Assembly: GCF_902686445.1 (NCBI RefSeq) | Contig: NC_062213.1 | Coordinates: forward strand, 7,685,241-7,749,240 | DNA: 64,000 nucleotides | Source of the DNA: Sciurus carolinensis | Taxonomy: Eukaryota > Chordata > Mammalia > Rodentia > Sciuridae | Direction: 5' to 3' | Shown here: positions 1-12,379 of the stretch, one piece after another | How positions within the stretch are numbered: position 1 is the stretch's first letter | Layout of the letters: the number at the start of each line of letters is the position of its first letter | Program-made: the position numbers and the translations under genes | Notes under the pieces: model-generated | What the model was told of the DNA's origin: nothing | The model's database searches: none | The model's input: only the letters and a program-made list of their open reading frames with translations

Positions 1-104
1 GGGCCTTGCTAAGCTGTACATGCTGCCCTCAAACTTGTGATCCTCCTGCCTCAGTCTCCTGAGTGGCTGGGATTACAGGCATGTGCCATTGTGCCAGGCT
101 AAAC
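1..104 (-). mobile_element. B1-type SINE, cut by window edge
   Basis: Reverse-strand B1 arm: the 'gatcctcctgcctcag', 'gctgggattacaggca' and 'gtgcc' boxes (complement of the RNA pol III internal promoter region of a 7SL-derived SINE). The remainder lies left of the window. Confidence 0.85.
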
Positions 105-439
105 AATTTAATTTAAATAAGTCTTTGATCATTTTTTATTTCACAAATGGGGATCAAAATGGCATGCATTAGTTTCTTCAGCTTATTTGTTGGGATTTTT
201 ACCAACTGGAATCTTTCTCAGGAAAGATTAGTAGTTTCTAGGTGCAAGAGTCTCTCAGAGGCAGTGTAGTAGAGTGCCGAGGCTCCTGGTCATGCTTTGA
301 GAGTGGCCGGTGCATGGATTTCCTCACTCTAACATGGCATGATTAATAACATGCAGGAGGCTGGGAATAGCTTGGAGCAGTATGTGGAACCTACTGCATG
401 TTACTGCAGCACACCGCTGACCTGCTGTTGAGTTCATTA

Positions 440-640
440 CACTTGCTACCTCAAACAATTTTCCACGTCAAATATTATTGTTACCACACTACAGATGAGG
501 AAAAGACTCAAGTAACCTGATTAATCATACTGTCATGTATATCTGAAAAGAAATAAAAAATTGTACAACTGAGTTAGAAAAGATCACAAAGCCAAGGAAC
601 TAACGGGACAGGGATTCAAGCTCAGGTTTGCAAGGATTTA
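440..640 (-). mobile_element. MIR SINE
   Basis: 'cagatgaggaaaagactcaa' and 'cagggattcaagctcaggtt' are reverse MIR core landmarks. Confidence 0.45.
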
Positions 641-1972
641 TAGTTACTGCTTTCTTTACAAAGTCACACCACCTACACCGAGGACTCAGAAATTCTTAAA
701 AAGTTATAAATAAAATAATTCTTTCACCAAAGAATATATATGAAGATTTGTCAGAAAGATTTTGTTAGAAAGCAATATACATTTTAAGAAGGCTTGAAAA
801 ACAGAGGAAGAAACATGGAGAGAAGCACTAGTGAACTTTATCTTAGTGCTAAACCAGAGTCTGATAACCAGCACGTGCACTCTCCTCAGAAGACTCGTCA
901 CACAATCTGCATTTGGTAACAAGCCTCTTTTCCTGGTGCTCGCTCTGCGTGGCATCTGTCACTGCTTTGAGTGGCTGATCACAAGTGCCACTGTAGTCTT
1001 CTCCATGCTATTAAGCAGATGGCAGCGCTAAATCCAAGTGATGTAGTACACCCCCGGTGGACTGTTTTCACACACTGCCATTACTCTGCAATCCCTCAGT
1101 GACAGATCTCATGTACCCTCAGGAACATGAAGGGGCGCGCTGACAGAGGCAGCTGACGTACTGCCACTAGCACGTCTCTGCCCAGCGGTGCCTCCGGACA
1201 CACCTGGAGGTCCAGCACAGACTCCAGCAGGGAGGCCAGCACTTCCGGTGCTCTCCACATCGACAGCATCCCTGTTCTTCATGTTGCCCTGCTTTCCTTC
1301 CAGAGAAGCAGAAGAACGGGGACTTGCTCCTGAGGAGAGCTGGGCATGAAGCCCCTCTTCTCAGCTGCAGGGCTTGGTCAAGTGCAAATTCATGGGTCTC
1401 CTTAATCATAAAACTAAGGACTGACAGTCCTCCTGAGGGATTGGGAAGGACAGGCATGAGAGCACTTGCTGAGTACTCACAGGTATTTGATTCTGTCAAC
1501 ATTTATTAACAAATCTTGAAAAAAAAATCCCTTTGTTTCCCACAAGACTGATTCTGAGAAACTTCCTGATGAAGCTACAAAGCCTCTGGATTTATTTCCA
1601 GTACAAGGGAGGGATCAAGTGTACTTGGGCAACAAGGTGGTCCTCAGACTGATTTAGTAAACTTCCAGGAGCAGCAGCCATCCCTCACGTGGACGTGGTG
1701 TTTGCATTCATGGACACTCTAGGACCTCTGCCATCCCCATGTACACCTATTCTATTAGAAACTGAATATTACTCTCTATACTGACTTTCTTTAAATTTTA
1801 ATGAATTTACTATGATTCAATTATAGCAATAATATTCATAAAAATCATACATGCAAGAACCAAATTTACTTTTTCAATAAAAAATCCGATATTTAAAAGA
1901 ATGTGACCACGTATATCTGTACATCTAAAATCACAGCAGTGATGTATTCACTGGTCTTTGGAAAGCCCTGCC

Positions 1973-2181
1973 ATAGCAGGTGTGGTAGTGCACACCTGTA
2001 ATCCCAGCAACTCAGGAGGCTGAAGGAGGATTGTAAGTTTGAGGTCAGCCTCAGTGACTCAGATCCTTGACAACTTAGTGAAACCCTGTCTCAAAATAAA
2101 AAATACATAAATATAAAGAGCTGGGGATGAAGCTCAGAGGTAAAGCAACCTGGGTTCAATTCCGAGTACCTCCACCCTGCC
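1973..2181 (+). mobile_element. B1-dID SINE
   Basis: B1 arm ('gcacacctgtaatcccagc'), A-rich linker, then ID arm ('gagctggggatgaagctcag'). CCCTGCC at 1966..1972 and 2175..2181 may be a target-site duplication. Confidence 0.88.
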
Positions 2182-2249
2182 CCACTCTGCACCCTTATAA
2201 ACAGAAGAAAAACACTAGCATAATGGAAAGAAAGAGAAGCTTGAAGTTC

Positions 2250-2420
2250 ATAGTGTCACTAAGTGTGTGACCTGAGCAACTTACATAATCTCTATTTTCT
2301 CAAGAATAAAATGTGATGATAATATCCACCTTTTCATGTTAAAATTAAGATCAGAGGAGAAGCTTCATTCTTAGTGGTGACTAATACGTTACAGTAGCTG
2401 GTCAATGCATGGTAATAACT
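2250..2420 (+). mobile_element. MIR SINE
   Basis: 'gtgtgacctgagcaacttac' and 'aaaatgtgatgataatatcc' match the MIR core. Confidence 0.5.
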
Positions 2421-3699
2421 ATCAATATCAATACTTGTTATCACCTTGGCCTTGGGCTGCTTCCTCGCTTTTCCCTGTCAGTCCTTAGCGTCTCCTAAGC
2501 CCATCTGCAGAGTTCCTTGTAATCTCAGTATCAGGGAAGAATTCTGCTCTCAGTTTAGCAAGCTCTCACGTTCTGACAGTGGCTGGGCTCCCTGTGCCCA
2601 CCCTCCCCAGGGCCATCTGCTGGCCTGGCATGCCCTCAGCCCCAGTCCCGCTGAGTCAGGGCAGAGCAGGTCCTGTGCACTGTGACGTTTCCATCCACGG
2701 ACACCCGCTGGCTCCGTGGCTGGGAACTTCCTCGTGCCCGTGTTGCTTGCACTTGAGCCCGTCTGTCTCCTTCACCGGGTCCCCACATCCATCACCAGGG
2801 AGCTAACAGTCTTCTAGCTGTGCCTGGACAATGTCACTGGACGCTTCCCTTCTCAACAGCAACGAAGCGTCAGGTTTCCACCACGGACCTCCCTTTTCAC
2901 TTTCCTCAGGTCTTCTACTGAGAAGGAATTTACAGGTATGTGGTATAATTTGGGGTTATCTCTGCTTTTTGACACTAACTAACTAGTACTGTATTAGGAA
3001 CATGTTTGTTGATAGCTTACAAGGCTCAGTTTGAACTAAGAGGTTCCTTCAGGAGTTGTGCAGCAAGCTGCCAAAGATCCAAAGGGCCAGACTATGTAAA
3101 AGCACACCTGATAGGCTGGGGACGCCCCTGCGGTGCTGCGTGCACTTGGCGGCCGGGAGGCCCTGGGATGGCTGCCTCAAAGGAAAAAAAACACGTCTGA
3201 CAAAAAGTTTACAAGGATGACTGAAAAACATTTTAATCTAGACCAAATCATTACATACTGATTTTAGAAGTCCTAAACAGCTAATCCCTAATACAAAGTG
3301 TTATTTTCCAAAAGACAGTATTACTGATGGTTAAATTGTAACATCTTCAGTTAAACAATAGTTCATTGCTTCCAAAGTAAGAATTCTAAATTTTTTCAGA
3401 CCTCCACAGGTCAGCTCTGGAGAAGAATTAATTGGATCCATACTGCTACAGCTGCCAACAGACAGCCATAAATGAGAGAGCAGGCGCAAGGTAACATTGA
3501 TCTCTGTCTCACTGCTCTCCTGGATTTGACGTCTGAATACACCAGGAGCATTCTCAGCTTCTGACAACTTCCATCACTCTTTCTATTCTGTTTGGATGAA
3601 GGGGCTTTATCCAAAAAAGGGTGTTGCTTTGTCATAAAAAGAGTCAATTATTTTATAATATAAAATTTTTCTTAGATGGCTGATCAGACAAAAACACAG

Positions 3700-3800
3700 A
3701 CTCAAGTACTTTTCTGCTGTGTATTGGGAAAGTTGCCAAATTGCTCGATTCTCGGTTTCCTCGTAAAGAAAAAGCAACCACGCAGGGTCATCATGACAAC
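3700..3800 (+). mobile_element. MIR SINE fragment
   Basis: 'gctgtgtattgggaaagttg' then a 'tctcggtttcctcgtaa' segment follow the MIR core order. Confidence 0.4.
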
Positions 3801-3929
3801 TGTGGATGACACATATGAAGGAGGTGAGATGGCTGCGACCTAACTTTAATAAGTTTACTGCATCCTCCAACATAACAGCTGCAATTCTAAATTATTTTTT
3901 CAGGAATTTGAAGTATTTTCATGGAGGGA

Positions 3930-4056
3930 AGTGCTGGGGAGTGACAGTGGCCACTGTATTGTGTACTCCATGTATGTACAAATATGTAACGAAAATCCCA
4001 TCAGTATGTACAACTGTAATGCACCAATAAAAAATGTGGGAGAAAAAAAATGAGAC
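3930..4056 (+). mobile_element. Sciurid-type repeat 3' end (L1-like)
   Basis: The 'gtatgtacaactgtaatgca' segment and A-rich end resemble the 3' ends at 12060..12370. Family name uncertain. Confidence 0.4.
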
Positions 4057-4906
4057 AACAACAACAAAAATGAAACAACAAAAAAGTATTCTCATGAAAA
4101 TCATAGAGATTTGGAAGAACGAAACATACTTGGAGATCCTATGGAACCACAGAGTGCTAAGGAAAATTAACACATGAGTGAGGAAGTAAATTGGTCCTGA
4201 AGCTGAATGTACTACACCCACATGCCCTCAGGGATGAGGAGAACTTCACTTACTTTATGATCATTACAGGAGTCAAACACTTCTTTGGAGACTTTACAAT
4301 TATTCAGAAACTGACTAAAATATTGTTGACTGTTAACAGAAATACAAAGGAGACATCGAGTGTAAACGAATTCCACCGAGCTTAGAATGAGATGGAAGCA
4401 TTTATAAGCCCTCTCTAGGCATCAAAGTCATGGTATCTGCAAAGGTTTGGTCAGGGAGGCAGGCCAGGGCAGGGCCTGAGGGCTGAGGACATTACCACCT
4501 GCTCCTCATCCACTGAGGCTGGGTGTCCACAGGAAGTAATCAATGATTGCTTTTGAGCCAGTGTATATTAGAACAATTCCAATATCGTAAAGACTAGTTT
4601 ATATTTCTATTCATAGTAATCCTGTCGACATCTTGCTATTCACTAAATGTGTGAAATTAGATAAACAATGTTCTATTTTATACAACAATATCAGCATTGT
4701 TAAGATCATTACAAAAATCAATGGGGCAGTGCAGCTGAACATCAGTGGACTTTGATCCCTTGGTAGTACTGTCAAATGTACTCTAACACAGAGCATGGAA
4801 AATTCGGAGAAGAGAATTCAAATTTGTAAAACCACCTGAAGAAACTTTCGGCAATGTCCAGTGTCATGAAATGATCAGCAACTAGGAAGCTTAAAAGCCA
4901 TTTCTG

Positions 4907-5080
4907 GTTGAGCATGGTGACACAAGCCTGCAACCCCAGAAACTCAGGAGGCCAAGGCAGGAGGATCACAAGTTCAAGGCCAGACTGGGCAATTTGGTGA
5001 AACCCTGTCTCAAAATAAAAAAATGGCTGGGATGTAGCTCAGTAGCTAAGCACCCCAGGTTCCATCCCCAGTACCAAAAA
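4907..5080 (+). mobile_element. B1-dID SINE
   Basis: A B1 arm with normal boxes is followed by an ID arm ending 'ccccagtaccaaaaaa'. Flanks AGCCATTTCTG and AGTCACTTCTG look like an 11-nt target-site duplication with two changes. Confidence 0.88.
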
Positions 5081-5522
5081 ACAGTCACTTCTGAAAGGAG
5101 CACTTCCACCCAGCAGGTAAGATACAAGGGGCAGCCCTGTCCCCTGCTGTCTCCTTCTGCTTTGTTTTCAGGTGAGCGATCCTGACTCCCAAGTTATAGC
5201 AGATACAGAGACCAACCACAGCGCAGGGAGAAGTCTTTTGCCAGGTATGCTGTTCTCCGGGCTCTCGGCAGCCCTCTACCGTCACCCAAGTGCTTGCTCT
5301 TTGTAGACACCTGTGTGAAGTGGGAGGCAGAAGCTATGAAGCCCTGTGGCAGGACTCAAGGCCGGTCCACGCGGCCTCCCTGTGCTACTGACTTTACCTG
5401 ACTCCTGGCACTAGACCTCGAGCAGAGGCAGGAGAACAGGTGACATTCCTTCTACAGTTACCTACGAGCTTTCCTGTCTCTTTCGATCCCTGGGCCAACG
5501 TTCAAATAGAAACCAGAAGTTA

Positions 5523-5625
5523 CTGCTGGTGTGTAGCTCGTGGTAAAGTGCTCACAGGCATGCACAAGACCCCAGGGTCAGTCCTCAGCACCCTAAATAT
5601 CCCCCCAAAACAAAACAAAAAACTA
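5523..5625 (+). mobile_element. Single ID SINE
   Basis: A lone tRNA-derived ID unit ('gtgtagctcgtggtaaagtg...', '...cagtcctcagcaccctaaa') with an A-rich tail and no B1 arm. Confidence 0.75.
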
Positions 5626-5639
5626 ACAGCTTAACATCA

Positions 5640-5745
5640 TATAAATTGAGGCAGAAAGGTAAAATAGCTTGCCCCAAATCCACAGCCAGTAAATGTTAAA
5701 GCTGGGGTCTGAAGTCGGGTCTGTAGGAGTCTGCAGATATTCATC
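5640..5745 (-). mobile_element. MIR SINE fragment
   Basis: 'aggtaaaatagcttgcccca' and 'cacagccagtaaatgttaaa' read as reverse MIR. Confidence 0.5.
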
Positions 5746-7117
5746 TCCAGATGTTGTTACAATGCACCTGTATAAGAAAAGCGTCTCTGAACTTGTAACT
5801 GTACTGGCCTACGTGCACTGCAATGTTATGGCTACATCTTGAAGTATAAAAACTAAAATGGAAATTTGAAGGACACGAACATGAGTGGAGACTCTCCACT
5901 GCTCTCTGTTCCCAGCAGGTCTCTGCCTACTCCGGGTGAATGTGCCCAGCCTGGGGAGCACTCCCTGTGCTGTGGAGCCAGAGACGGGCTCTGCCAGCAC
6001 TGCTCAACCCAGTCCTAAGGAAAAGTAACAGCCACATCTGTCACTGAAAACCTTCTAGTTGTCACATTTAAGAAACAGTAAAAATAAATGGGTAAAATTA
6101 ATTTTAACGATGCACCTATTTTACATTCTTTTTCTTCATATGAAGTCTCTAGAACCCAGTGTAGTTTTACACTTGCTACACGTCTAGGCCACATGCCTGA
6201 TGCCCCATGTCCATGCTAGTGGCACCCACAGCGGACAGTGCGGGGTCAATCTCTGTTCAGTGCTGTCCTACATCAGGATGTGTCAGGTGACACCAACAGC
6301 CTTGTCTTTAAGAGGCAGGGCTAACTAGGAAGTCCTCAATTGCACCTGTGACACAAGAGGTACTTTCAAATTTTGAACACAGAATTATTAAAGTATGAAA
6401 GTAATTTTATAGACACTAAAGTGTCAAAATCAAGACCATAGATATTACATAGTATAATCTACCACTCAACACCTGAGACTATATGTTCCTTAGAGCACGG
6501 GATGAGATGATACCTGCTGAAAGGATTTAATATAAAGTGGGAAAAGCAAAGTTCTTAATTTCAGTAGTTAAGTCTACAACTTTACTATGTAGTGTGAATG
6601 AAATTCTGTTTAAGACAGCCTAGGCCTGATAAGGCAAAACTCAAATCCAGTTTGGATTTAAGCATAATGCCTAAAAGATTAAAAAGCATCATAAATATTA
6701 GGCATTTTAATACCGTATAAGAGAAATACAAGTAAGAATTAGTTGCAGCAACTGAAATAAAAACTATGGCGAGGGAGAGAGGAGGCAAAGGAGAACAGCA
6801 CTCAAGAGAATGCGTGGGGACAGAAGGAGCTGCACCTCCGCTCGGCCTCGAGAGGGTTTATAAGCAACATGACCTCCCTTAACTTCATTCAATGGAGACA
6901 TGTTCAGACTGAAGGGAGAGACAATTTACTAAAGTCCATGAAATAGTGCCAGTCACAAAGTAGTCACTCCATAACTGAAGAGGACAGTGAGGCTGAATTC
7001 CTTGTTAGTGCCCACTGGTAAATACTAGAGCTAATTCAATTTGGTTTATATGAGGCATTTACAAGGTGAGTTGCATTGAAATGAGGCCCTTAGGGGTGGA
7101 TTCTAACTAATTTCTAC

Positions 7118-7253
7118 TTTTTTTTTTTTTTTTTTTTTTTTGAGATTAGGATCTCACCATGATGCCTAGGTGGGCCTTGAACCTGTATTCCTCCTGACTC
7201 GGCCTCCGTCTCTCCAGAGCTGGGATCACAGGTATGAGCCATCACACCCGTTT
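7118..7253 (-). mobile_element. B1 SINE with 24-nt poly-A tail
   Basis: A plus-strand poly-T run at 7118..7141 leads directly into a reverse B1 arm ('gagctgggatcacaggt'), with no ID arm between. The long intact tail suggests a fairly recent insertion. Confidence 0.8.
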
Positions 7254-7599
7254 CTGACTGGAGTTCTTAGAGGAGAAAACAGGGAAACACAAAGACGCTA
7301 GGGGTGCGCACACAGAGGACGATCCTGTGAGGACACAGGGCAAAGGTGACTGTGTGTAAGCCAAGGAGAAAAACCTCCAGAAACACACCGTGCAGCACTT
7401 TGATTTTGACCTCTCAGCTCAAGAACCATGGGAAAATAGATTTCTGTCACTGAAGTCCCAGACTCGGCACTTTTGTCACAGCACCACTGGCAAGCTAATA
7501 ACAGCACAGGACCCAATTCCCCGCCCAACTCCACGACAAGGGCCCTCGCTTCAGTCGCCACTTGGCGGTGTGGAGCAGCTGGGAACACTGTGAAAAGAG

Positions 7600-7730
7600 C
7601 GGTGGGCTCAGCAGTGGAGGCTCCGAGCTGCTCCTTTGCTTCTCAGTGTATGGTTTCAAGCAAATCATGCAACTTCTCAAAAAAGAGATGTCTATTGTGC
7701 ATATTACTTGGATTACTGAGTGACTGGTGT
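7600..7730 (+). mobile_element. MIR SINE fragment
   Basis: 'caagcaaatcatgcaacttc' then 'aaaagagatgtctattgtgc' follow the MIR core. Confidence 0.4.
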
Positions 7731-7929
7731 GCCCAGCCAACAGTGGCCTCTGCACTGACCACACTGCAGTGACCATGTGATTTCCTACTTCTTCAGGTAG
7801 GACAAGCTGCAGCCCTAGAAAGATCAGTCTGAAAAGGTACTTGGCTGTCTTGCAGGATGCTTCCCCTAGCGAGTCTTTCCTGACATTTAAGGGCTTATAA
7901 TTTATAATGCACACGCTTCTTCACTGGTC

Positions 7930-8510
7930 TGCCCCTGGGCTCGCCATCTGCCAATCCAGGCTCTACAATGTCAGCTAATTAATTTCTCTAAATTCGAGTC
8001 TAAGCACATCATTTGCTTGTGTGTAACTCTTCAGGGCTTCTTATGACGGCCCTGAGGAGGGCACGCCCCTCCTCCGGCCTCCTCGCCCTCTCCCCGCTCC
8101 TCCTGGGCATCACATGCTCTAGGGGACATGCCCGCTGCTCCTCCCGTGCACACATGCCATAGCCGCACTGAAATGATGATGCTTTTGTTCCATGTCTCTG
8201 TGTCTGCCTAGGCTTGCTCTGTGGAACTTGCTTCTCTGTTTGTCACCTGGGGACTTCTACTTATCCTTCACCTTCTCAGGGATATGCCTCCAGGTTCCAA
8301 ATCAGAATTCAGCACTGTCTTTTAATGGGAATACTGAATTTCTCCTCAGGGATTACCATACTAAGTTGCATTTAAATATGTGTGCTCATTTCCTCCCGGC
8401 CAGGGAGGCTTTCAGGGATAAGGTCTTGTCTTGATCCTTCCTCTGCAATCATCAAGCACAGTGCCTAACACAAAATACACATTCAACAAACAGTGACTGA
8501 ATGAATGACC
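7930..8510 (+). mobile_element. L2 LINE 3' part
   Basis: A pyrimidine-rich L2 body followed by the diagnostic end 'cacagtgcctaacacaaaat...ttcaacaaacagtgactgaatgaatga'. Confidence 0.65.
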
Positions 8511-8564
8511 CAAGGAACGGGAATGGATGCTACAGTCAGTCATACTACCATATCATCACCGCTT

Positions 8565-8710
8565 AAAGCAAAAAGACCACAGGCTCTGTAGGTCGGGTTC
8601 CCATTGGGGTTAGTCAACTACTTGCCTGAGCCTCAACTTCTCATGCACAGTAATTCTTGCTACCGTCTTTTGGACTGAACAAAACACGGTCAATTCCATG
8701 CCTGAGAACA
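8565..8710 (+). mobile_element. MIR SINE fragment
   Basis: 'ccacaggctctgtaggtcgg' through 'gcctgagcctcaacttctca' is MIR-like. Confidence 0.4.
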
Positions 8711-9199
8711 GGCCCTAAGTCCATGCAGGCTCCTTCCCGTCGTCTGTTCGCTCACCAGTGTTGACGCTGTGGCATCGCCCTCCTCCACAGACCACAGCAC
8801 TCAACAGGGCAAATGTGTGAACCTGGTTCTTTATGTCAAGTATCAGAAAAGCAAGAGGCCAGGAGGAACTACACTCCTGCACTGCACATGCACTTCATTA
8901 GAGCTGCCCTCAGCTCTTGGCCTCTCAATCACAGATGACCACGGCTACTGCATGGGGGACAGGACTGGAGCCCACGAGGGTCAAACAAATCAAATACAAA
9001 TGCACCAGCACAGTGTCTGGAACACACCAGGTCCTTAAACCACACATGCAGTTCAACCAATGACATGTCAGAAGTGCACCATGCACTCGGCAAATGGTCT
9101 GGAGGTGACAACTTGCTTTGCCAAGATATTTAGACAAAAACTGAAATACCTGTGAATGTTTATGTTATTAAACAAAATCTGAGAAAGACCTAGTTATCT

Positions 9200-9340
9200 A
9201 TAAAGAGTACGGAGCTTCCAGTTAGAAGATCCGACCTGGAATTTCATCATTCCACTTACTGTGTGATTTTTAGCAGATGATACAATGCCGTGCTGCCTTT
9301 CCTCCTCTATACAACAGGAGCAGCACCACACCTCTACAAA
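9200..9340 (+). mobile_element. MIR SINE fragment
   Basis: 'tccacttactgtgtgatttt' and 'tgcctttcctcctctataca' follow the MIR core. Confidence 0.45.
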
Positions 9341-10379
9341 CATCTCCTCCAGGGCTCAGGATGTGCCAGCTCCAGGGCTCCACAACGCTGGGAGGGCTGC
9401 TACCCCGCACTCCGCAGGACACAAACGTGATGCCCAGACTTGCATCAGAAAGAGCAGCTGTCAGTTGAAGTCTGAAGGCTGCTTAATTATTATAAGTTAA
9501 AAAGGAAATGCTTTGTTGGGAGCAAAAATGAAAAAATTATAAGTACCCTTGTCTGCCTAGGCATCACAGTGAACAAGTAAGAGAACCTGGGTAGTCCCAG
9601 CTTGAGGGCCACCATGCAAGTTCAAGTGGGAATCTATCATCCATCAACGTGAGTACAGAGGCCATGTTCTCTACACTTCATAACCGCTGCAAACCAGCAC
9701 TCTGTTTTATGTGTGCCTATCTCTGCCCTCCACTCAAAATTGTAAACATGAAGCAAAGGTTTCCAGGCATTTAGGGAATGTTCTATGCAGAATAAACACT
9801 CGTTTCACCAACCAATCAACATCGAGGGACGTCTCCACGAGAGGCAACTACAAAGCCTGTTCTGATTCTGATGAAACTTATTTCTGGGTAAACACTGCTT
9901 TAGAAAAGCAATCAGAACCAACTCACTATGCATGAGGAGGAATCTGAAGTCGTTAGGAAACAGGAGCATTGCTGCTAAGAAATCAGGAAGTTCTATGAGC
10001 AGGAAACAAAACGTCTGGCACCTTCATCTTCAGGCACTAAGGGCATTTCTACATTTCTCACATTATTTTGGCCTTAAGGCTGAATAGTCACATCCTTTGA
10101 GGCTGTTCCTTCTTGTTCAGAATACTTTGAATGCTGAAGTCAAATTTTTATGATAAATAAAATTTTTGTTTCCCAAGCATGAATGCTTTAACAGAAAAGT
10201 ACATCTGGGTGGGTTAATACATGTTAGTTGGTAAAACAGACAGTGATTCTCTGATGAGAAGAAACAAAAAACAAAACAGGTTAAGTCAAATCACTCTCAC
10301 CTACTGCCTGTCCCATGGCCCAGAGTACACCCAGGCAGAAGGCAGGAGTCCACGGGACTGGCAGCGAGGACGGACTTAC

Positions 10380-10462
10380 CTCTGAGCTGGAGCACTGTAG
10401 CTGTTCTCGTAGGAATCATAATTCTGTTCATCATACGCAGTGCTGTATCCATCGTCGTAGTC
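10380..10462 (-). CDS. KHDRBS3: KHDRBS3 exon 7: tyrosine-rich segment
   Basis: This 83-nt exon (27 codons plus 2 nt of a split Ser codon) encodes DYDDGYSTAYDEQNYDSYENSYSAPAQ, about residues 270-297. Eight tyrosines, most next to acidic residues, fit the C-terminal YY domain, where STAR proteins are phosphorylated by Src-type kinases and which also drives nuclear localisation. The acceptor is TTGTGTTTTAG and the donor is the strong CAGAG|GTAAGT. Compared with human as recalled, four positions differ (G to S, S to N, D to E, T to A), so this tail changes more than the KH exons. The next exon should finish the Ser codon; it was not found between here and position 1. Confidence 0.95.
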
Positions 10463-10589
10463 CTAAAACACAACAGAAACACAAAGACATTCAGAGAAAA
10501 ATATTCTGGAAAAAAAATCATTATACTTTTAGTACATTTTTGTTAAATCAGCTAATTCATGTCTAATTAGAGTATAAAGAAAAATACAG

Positions 10590-11735
10590 GAGAGACTTCA
10601 GCACAGATGGTAGAGTAAGAAACTCCAAAGCACCAAAGCAAAGAGATATCAAAAAAACAAAAACCGCTAAGATCACCATTTTCAGGATGATGAAAATTTA
10701 ACAATGGACTGCAGAGATTTAGGGTGCACTTTCTTTTTTAACAAATGGCTGAATCTTGGTAAGAGCAGCAGTGAGCTTTGTGATCTCTAACTTGGCCTGC
10801 TGCTACCTGCAGCCTCACTAGGCAGGAGCTTGTGCACCAACAGCAGAAGAGGCAGCAGTGTGGAGGCCGGGGAGGCGCTCAGAGCTGGGCTGGAACTCCT
10901 CCAACCAACCCCAGAACTACCTGAGGTGACCCAGCTCCGGGCTCACCCTGGGCACAAAGCCTATCTATCCTCAGGGTGTCTCAAGAAAAGGGTTAGAAGC
11001 AATTGTTTTACAATTTTAGCTGTCTAAGGTAGTGTAGAAGAACTGGAAAAAACAGGCTGACCAAAACACTTAAAAGGAAAAGAGGGGGATGAAATATCCA
11101 TATAAACGTTGAAGAACTCTGAAAACTAGAAGGCCACATCCACACCAGGGAAGGCTGGGACCTGAGGAGACCCAGAGGGCTCTCTCCTGAGACTCAGCAC
11201 TGGCAGGAAATGGAGGCTCTCCCAGAGCTAGTTGCAGATTGGGTGAGAGGTGGATGTGAGTGCCAATATAGATCCATAGGCGCTGGGTAAATCTAGGTTT
11301 TTAGGCATTTAATGAAATCTCTGTCCACGCAGCAGTTGAACACTAAACTTCAGTGTTAATACGTGATAAATAAAGACGTTACAGAATTGGTTTCGAGAAA
11401 TCAGTAACACATAACAAAACTGACAAACCCTGTAAAACTTGATTTTATAGTTGATAAATTATATTAAAGTTTTAACAAAAAAAGACATGCAAAGAAACAT
11501 GAAAAATGTTTTCTATAAAAAAATTCAATACAAATTGTCCCCCGAAAAGCTCAGTCTGAATTCACCAAAGAATTTAAGATAGCTATCTTAAATTGAGAAA
11601 ATGTTTCACTTGCAGATATGCTTTTAAAAAACCACTGTGAGGAGTCCTTTCAGGCAAAGGAAAGGTCAGTAGCTTGAATCGACATGAAAAAACAAAGAAT
11701 ACTGGGAGAGGTAAATATTTAGGAAAATAAAAAAG
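10590..11735 (+). mobile_element. Old L1, 5' region
   Basis: It resembles mammalian L1M 5'-UTR/ORF1-side sequence ('agactt...agatggtagagtaag', 'aaagacatgcaaagaaacatg'). It begins about 130 nt from exon 7 and is antisense to the gene. Heavily mutated, with no open frame. Confidence 0.55.
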
Positions 11736-11743
11736 AGAATATA

Positions 11744-11950
11744 AGCTAGGTGCAGTGGCACACTCCTATAATCCCAGCGGCTCAGGAGGCTGAGACAGGA
11801 GGATCATGAGTTCAAAGCCAGCCTCTGCCAAAGTAAGAAGCTAAGCAACCCCGGGAGACCCTGTCTCTAAATAAAATACAAAATAGGGCTGGGGATGGGG
11901 CTTGATGGTCCAGTACCCCTAAGTTCAATTCCTGGTATCAAAAAAATAAA
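11744..11950 (+). mobile_element. B1-dID SINE inserted near old L1
   Basis: Both arms are readable ('cctataatcccagcggctc' and 'gggctggggatggggc'), ending in an A-rich tail. Confidence 0.88.
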
Positions 11951-12059
11951 AGGATTATAAATGAATTCTTGTTTATAATTCTGCTATCTGATTTGAAGTA
12001 CACCTGCGAGAAGACATAATTATAAATGTATGAAGACATAAGGACATGACACCAACACA

Positions 12060-12370
12060 ATGGTGGGAGAGAATGCAGCTGTAGGGAGGAAAGTTTTTAT
12101 GTACTGTTAAAAAATACTTTATTATACTTTATATTAGGTAGAGGGGAATGTAAGGAGGGGAAGGGGTATGGGGGTAGGAAGGATAGTAGAGTGAAACAGG
12201 CAGTATTACCTCATGTACATGTATGACTACATGACCAATGTGATCCTACAATATGTATAATCAGAAAAATGAGAAATTACACTCCATTGATGTATGATCT
12301 ATAAAAATGTATACATGCATTCTGCTGTCATGTACAACTAATTAGAACAAATTAAAAAAATTTTTAAAAA
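12060..12370 (+). mobile_element. Sciurid-type L1 3' UTR
   Basis: A G-rich stretch ('aggaggggaaggggtatggg'), then 'catgtatgactacatgacca' and an A-rich end. The same sequence occurs in reverse at 14205..14407, which confirms it is repetitive. Confidence 0.7.
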
Positions 12371-12379
12371 TTAAGTGGG

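Larger units (their letters stand above)
1..10379 (-). other. KHDRBS3 intron 7 (partial, 3' portion outside window)
   Basis: This is non-coding intron. It holds the SINEs, MIR copies and L2 listed separately. No repeat or gene was recognised at about 660-1960, 2440-3690, 4060-4900, 5080-5520, 5750-6950, 7260-7600, 8710-9190 and 9350-10370. The stretch 2440-2940 is more G+C-rich than its surroundings but lacks CpG density or an open frame that would suggest an exon. Exon 8 (about 60 nt, expected to encode a YYDYGH-type motif) was looked for on the minus strand and not seen. Confidence 0.85.

Noticed and set aside
5523..5625. tRNA-like sequence
   Set aside because: The ID arm derives from a tRNA but is a mobile SINE with an A-rich tail, not a functional tRNA gene. 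The same holds for the other ID arms.
7930..8510. Possible CpG island or promoter near 8040-8160
   Set aside because: The C-rich patch is part of an L2 element and CpG pairs are few.
1..10379. KHDRBS3 exons 8 and 9
   Set aside because: No minus-strand stretch encoding the expected YYDYGH-type or C-terminal YGRY-type sequence with splice sites was found.
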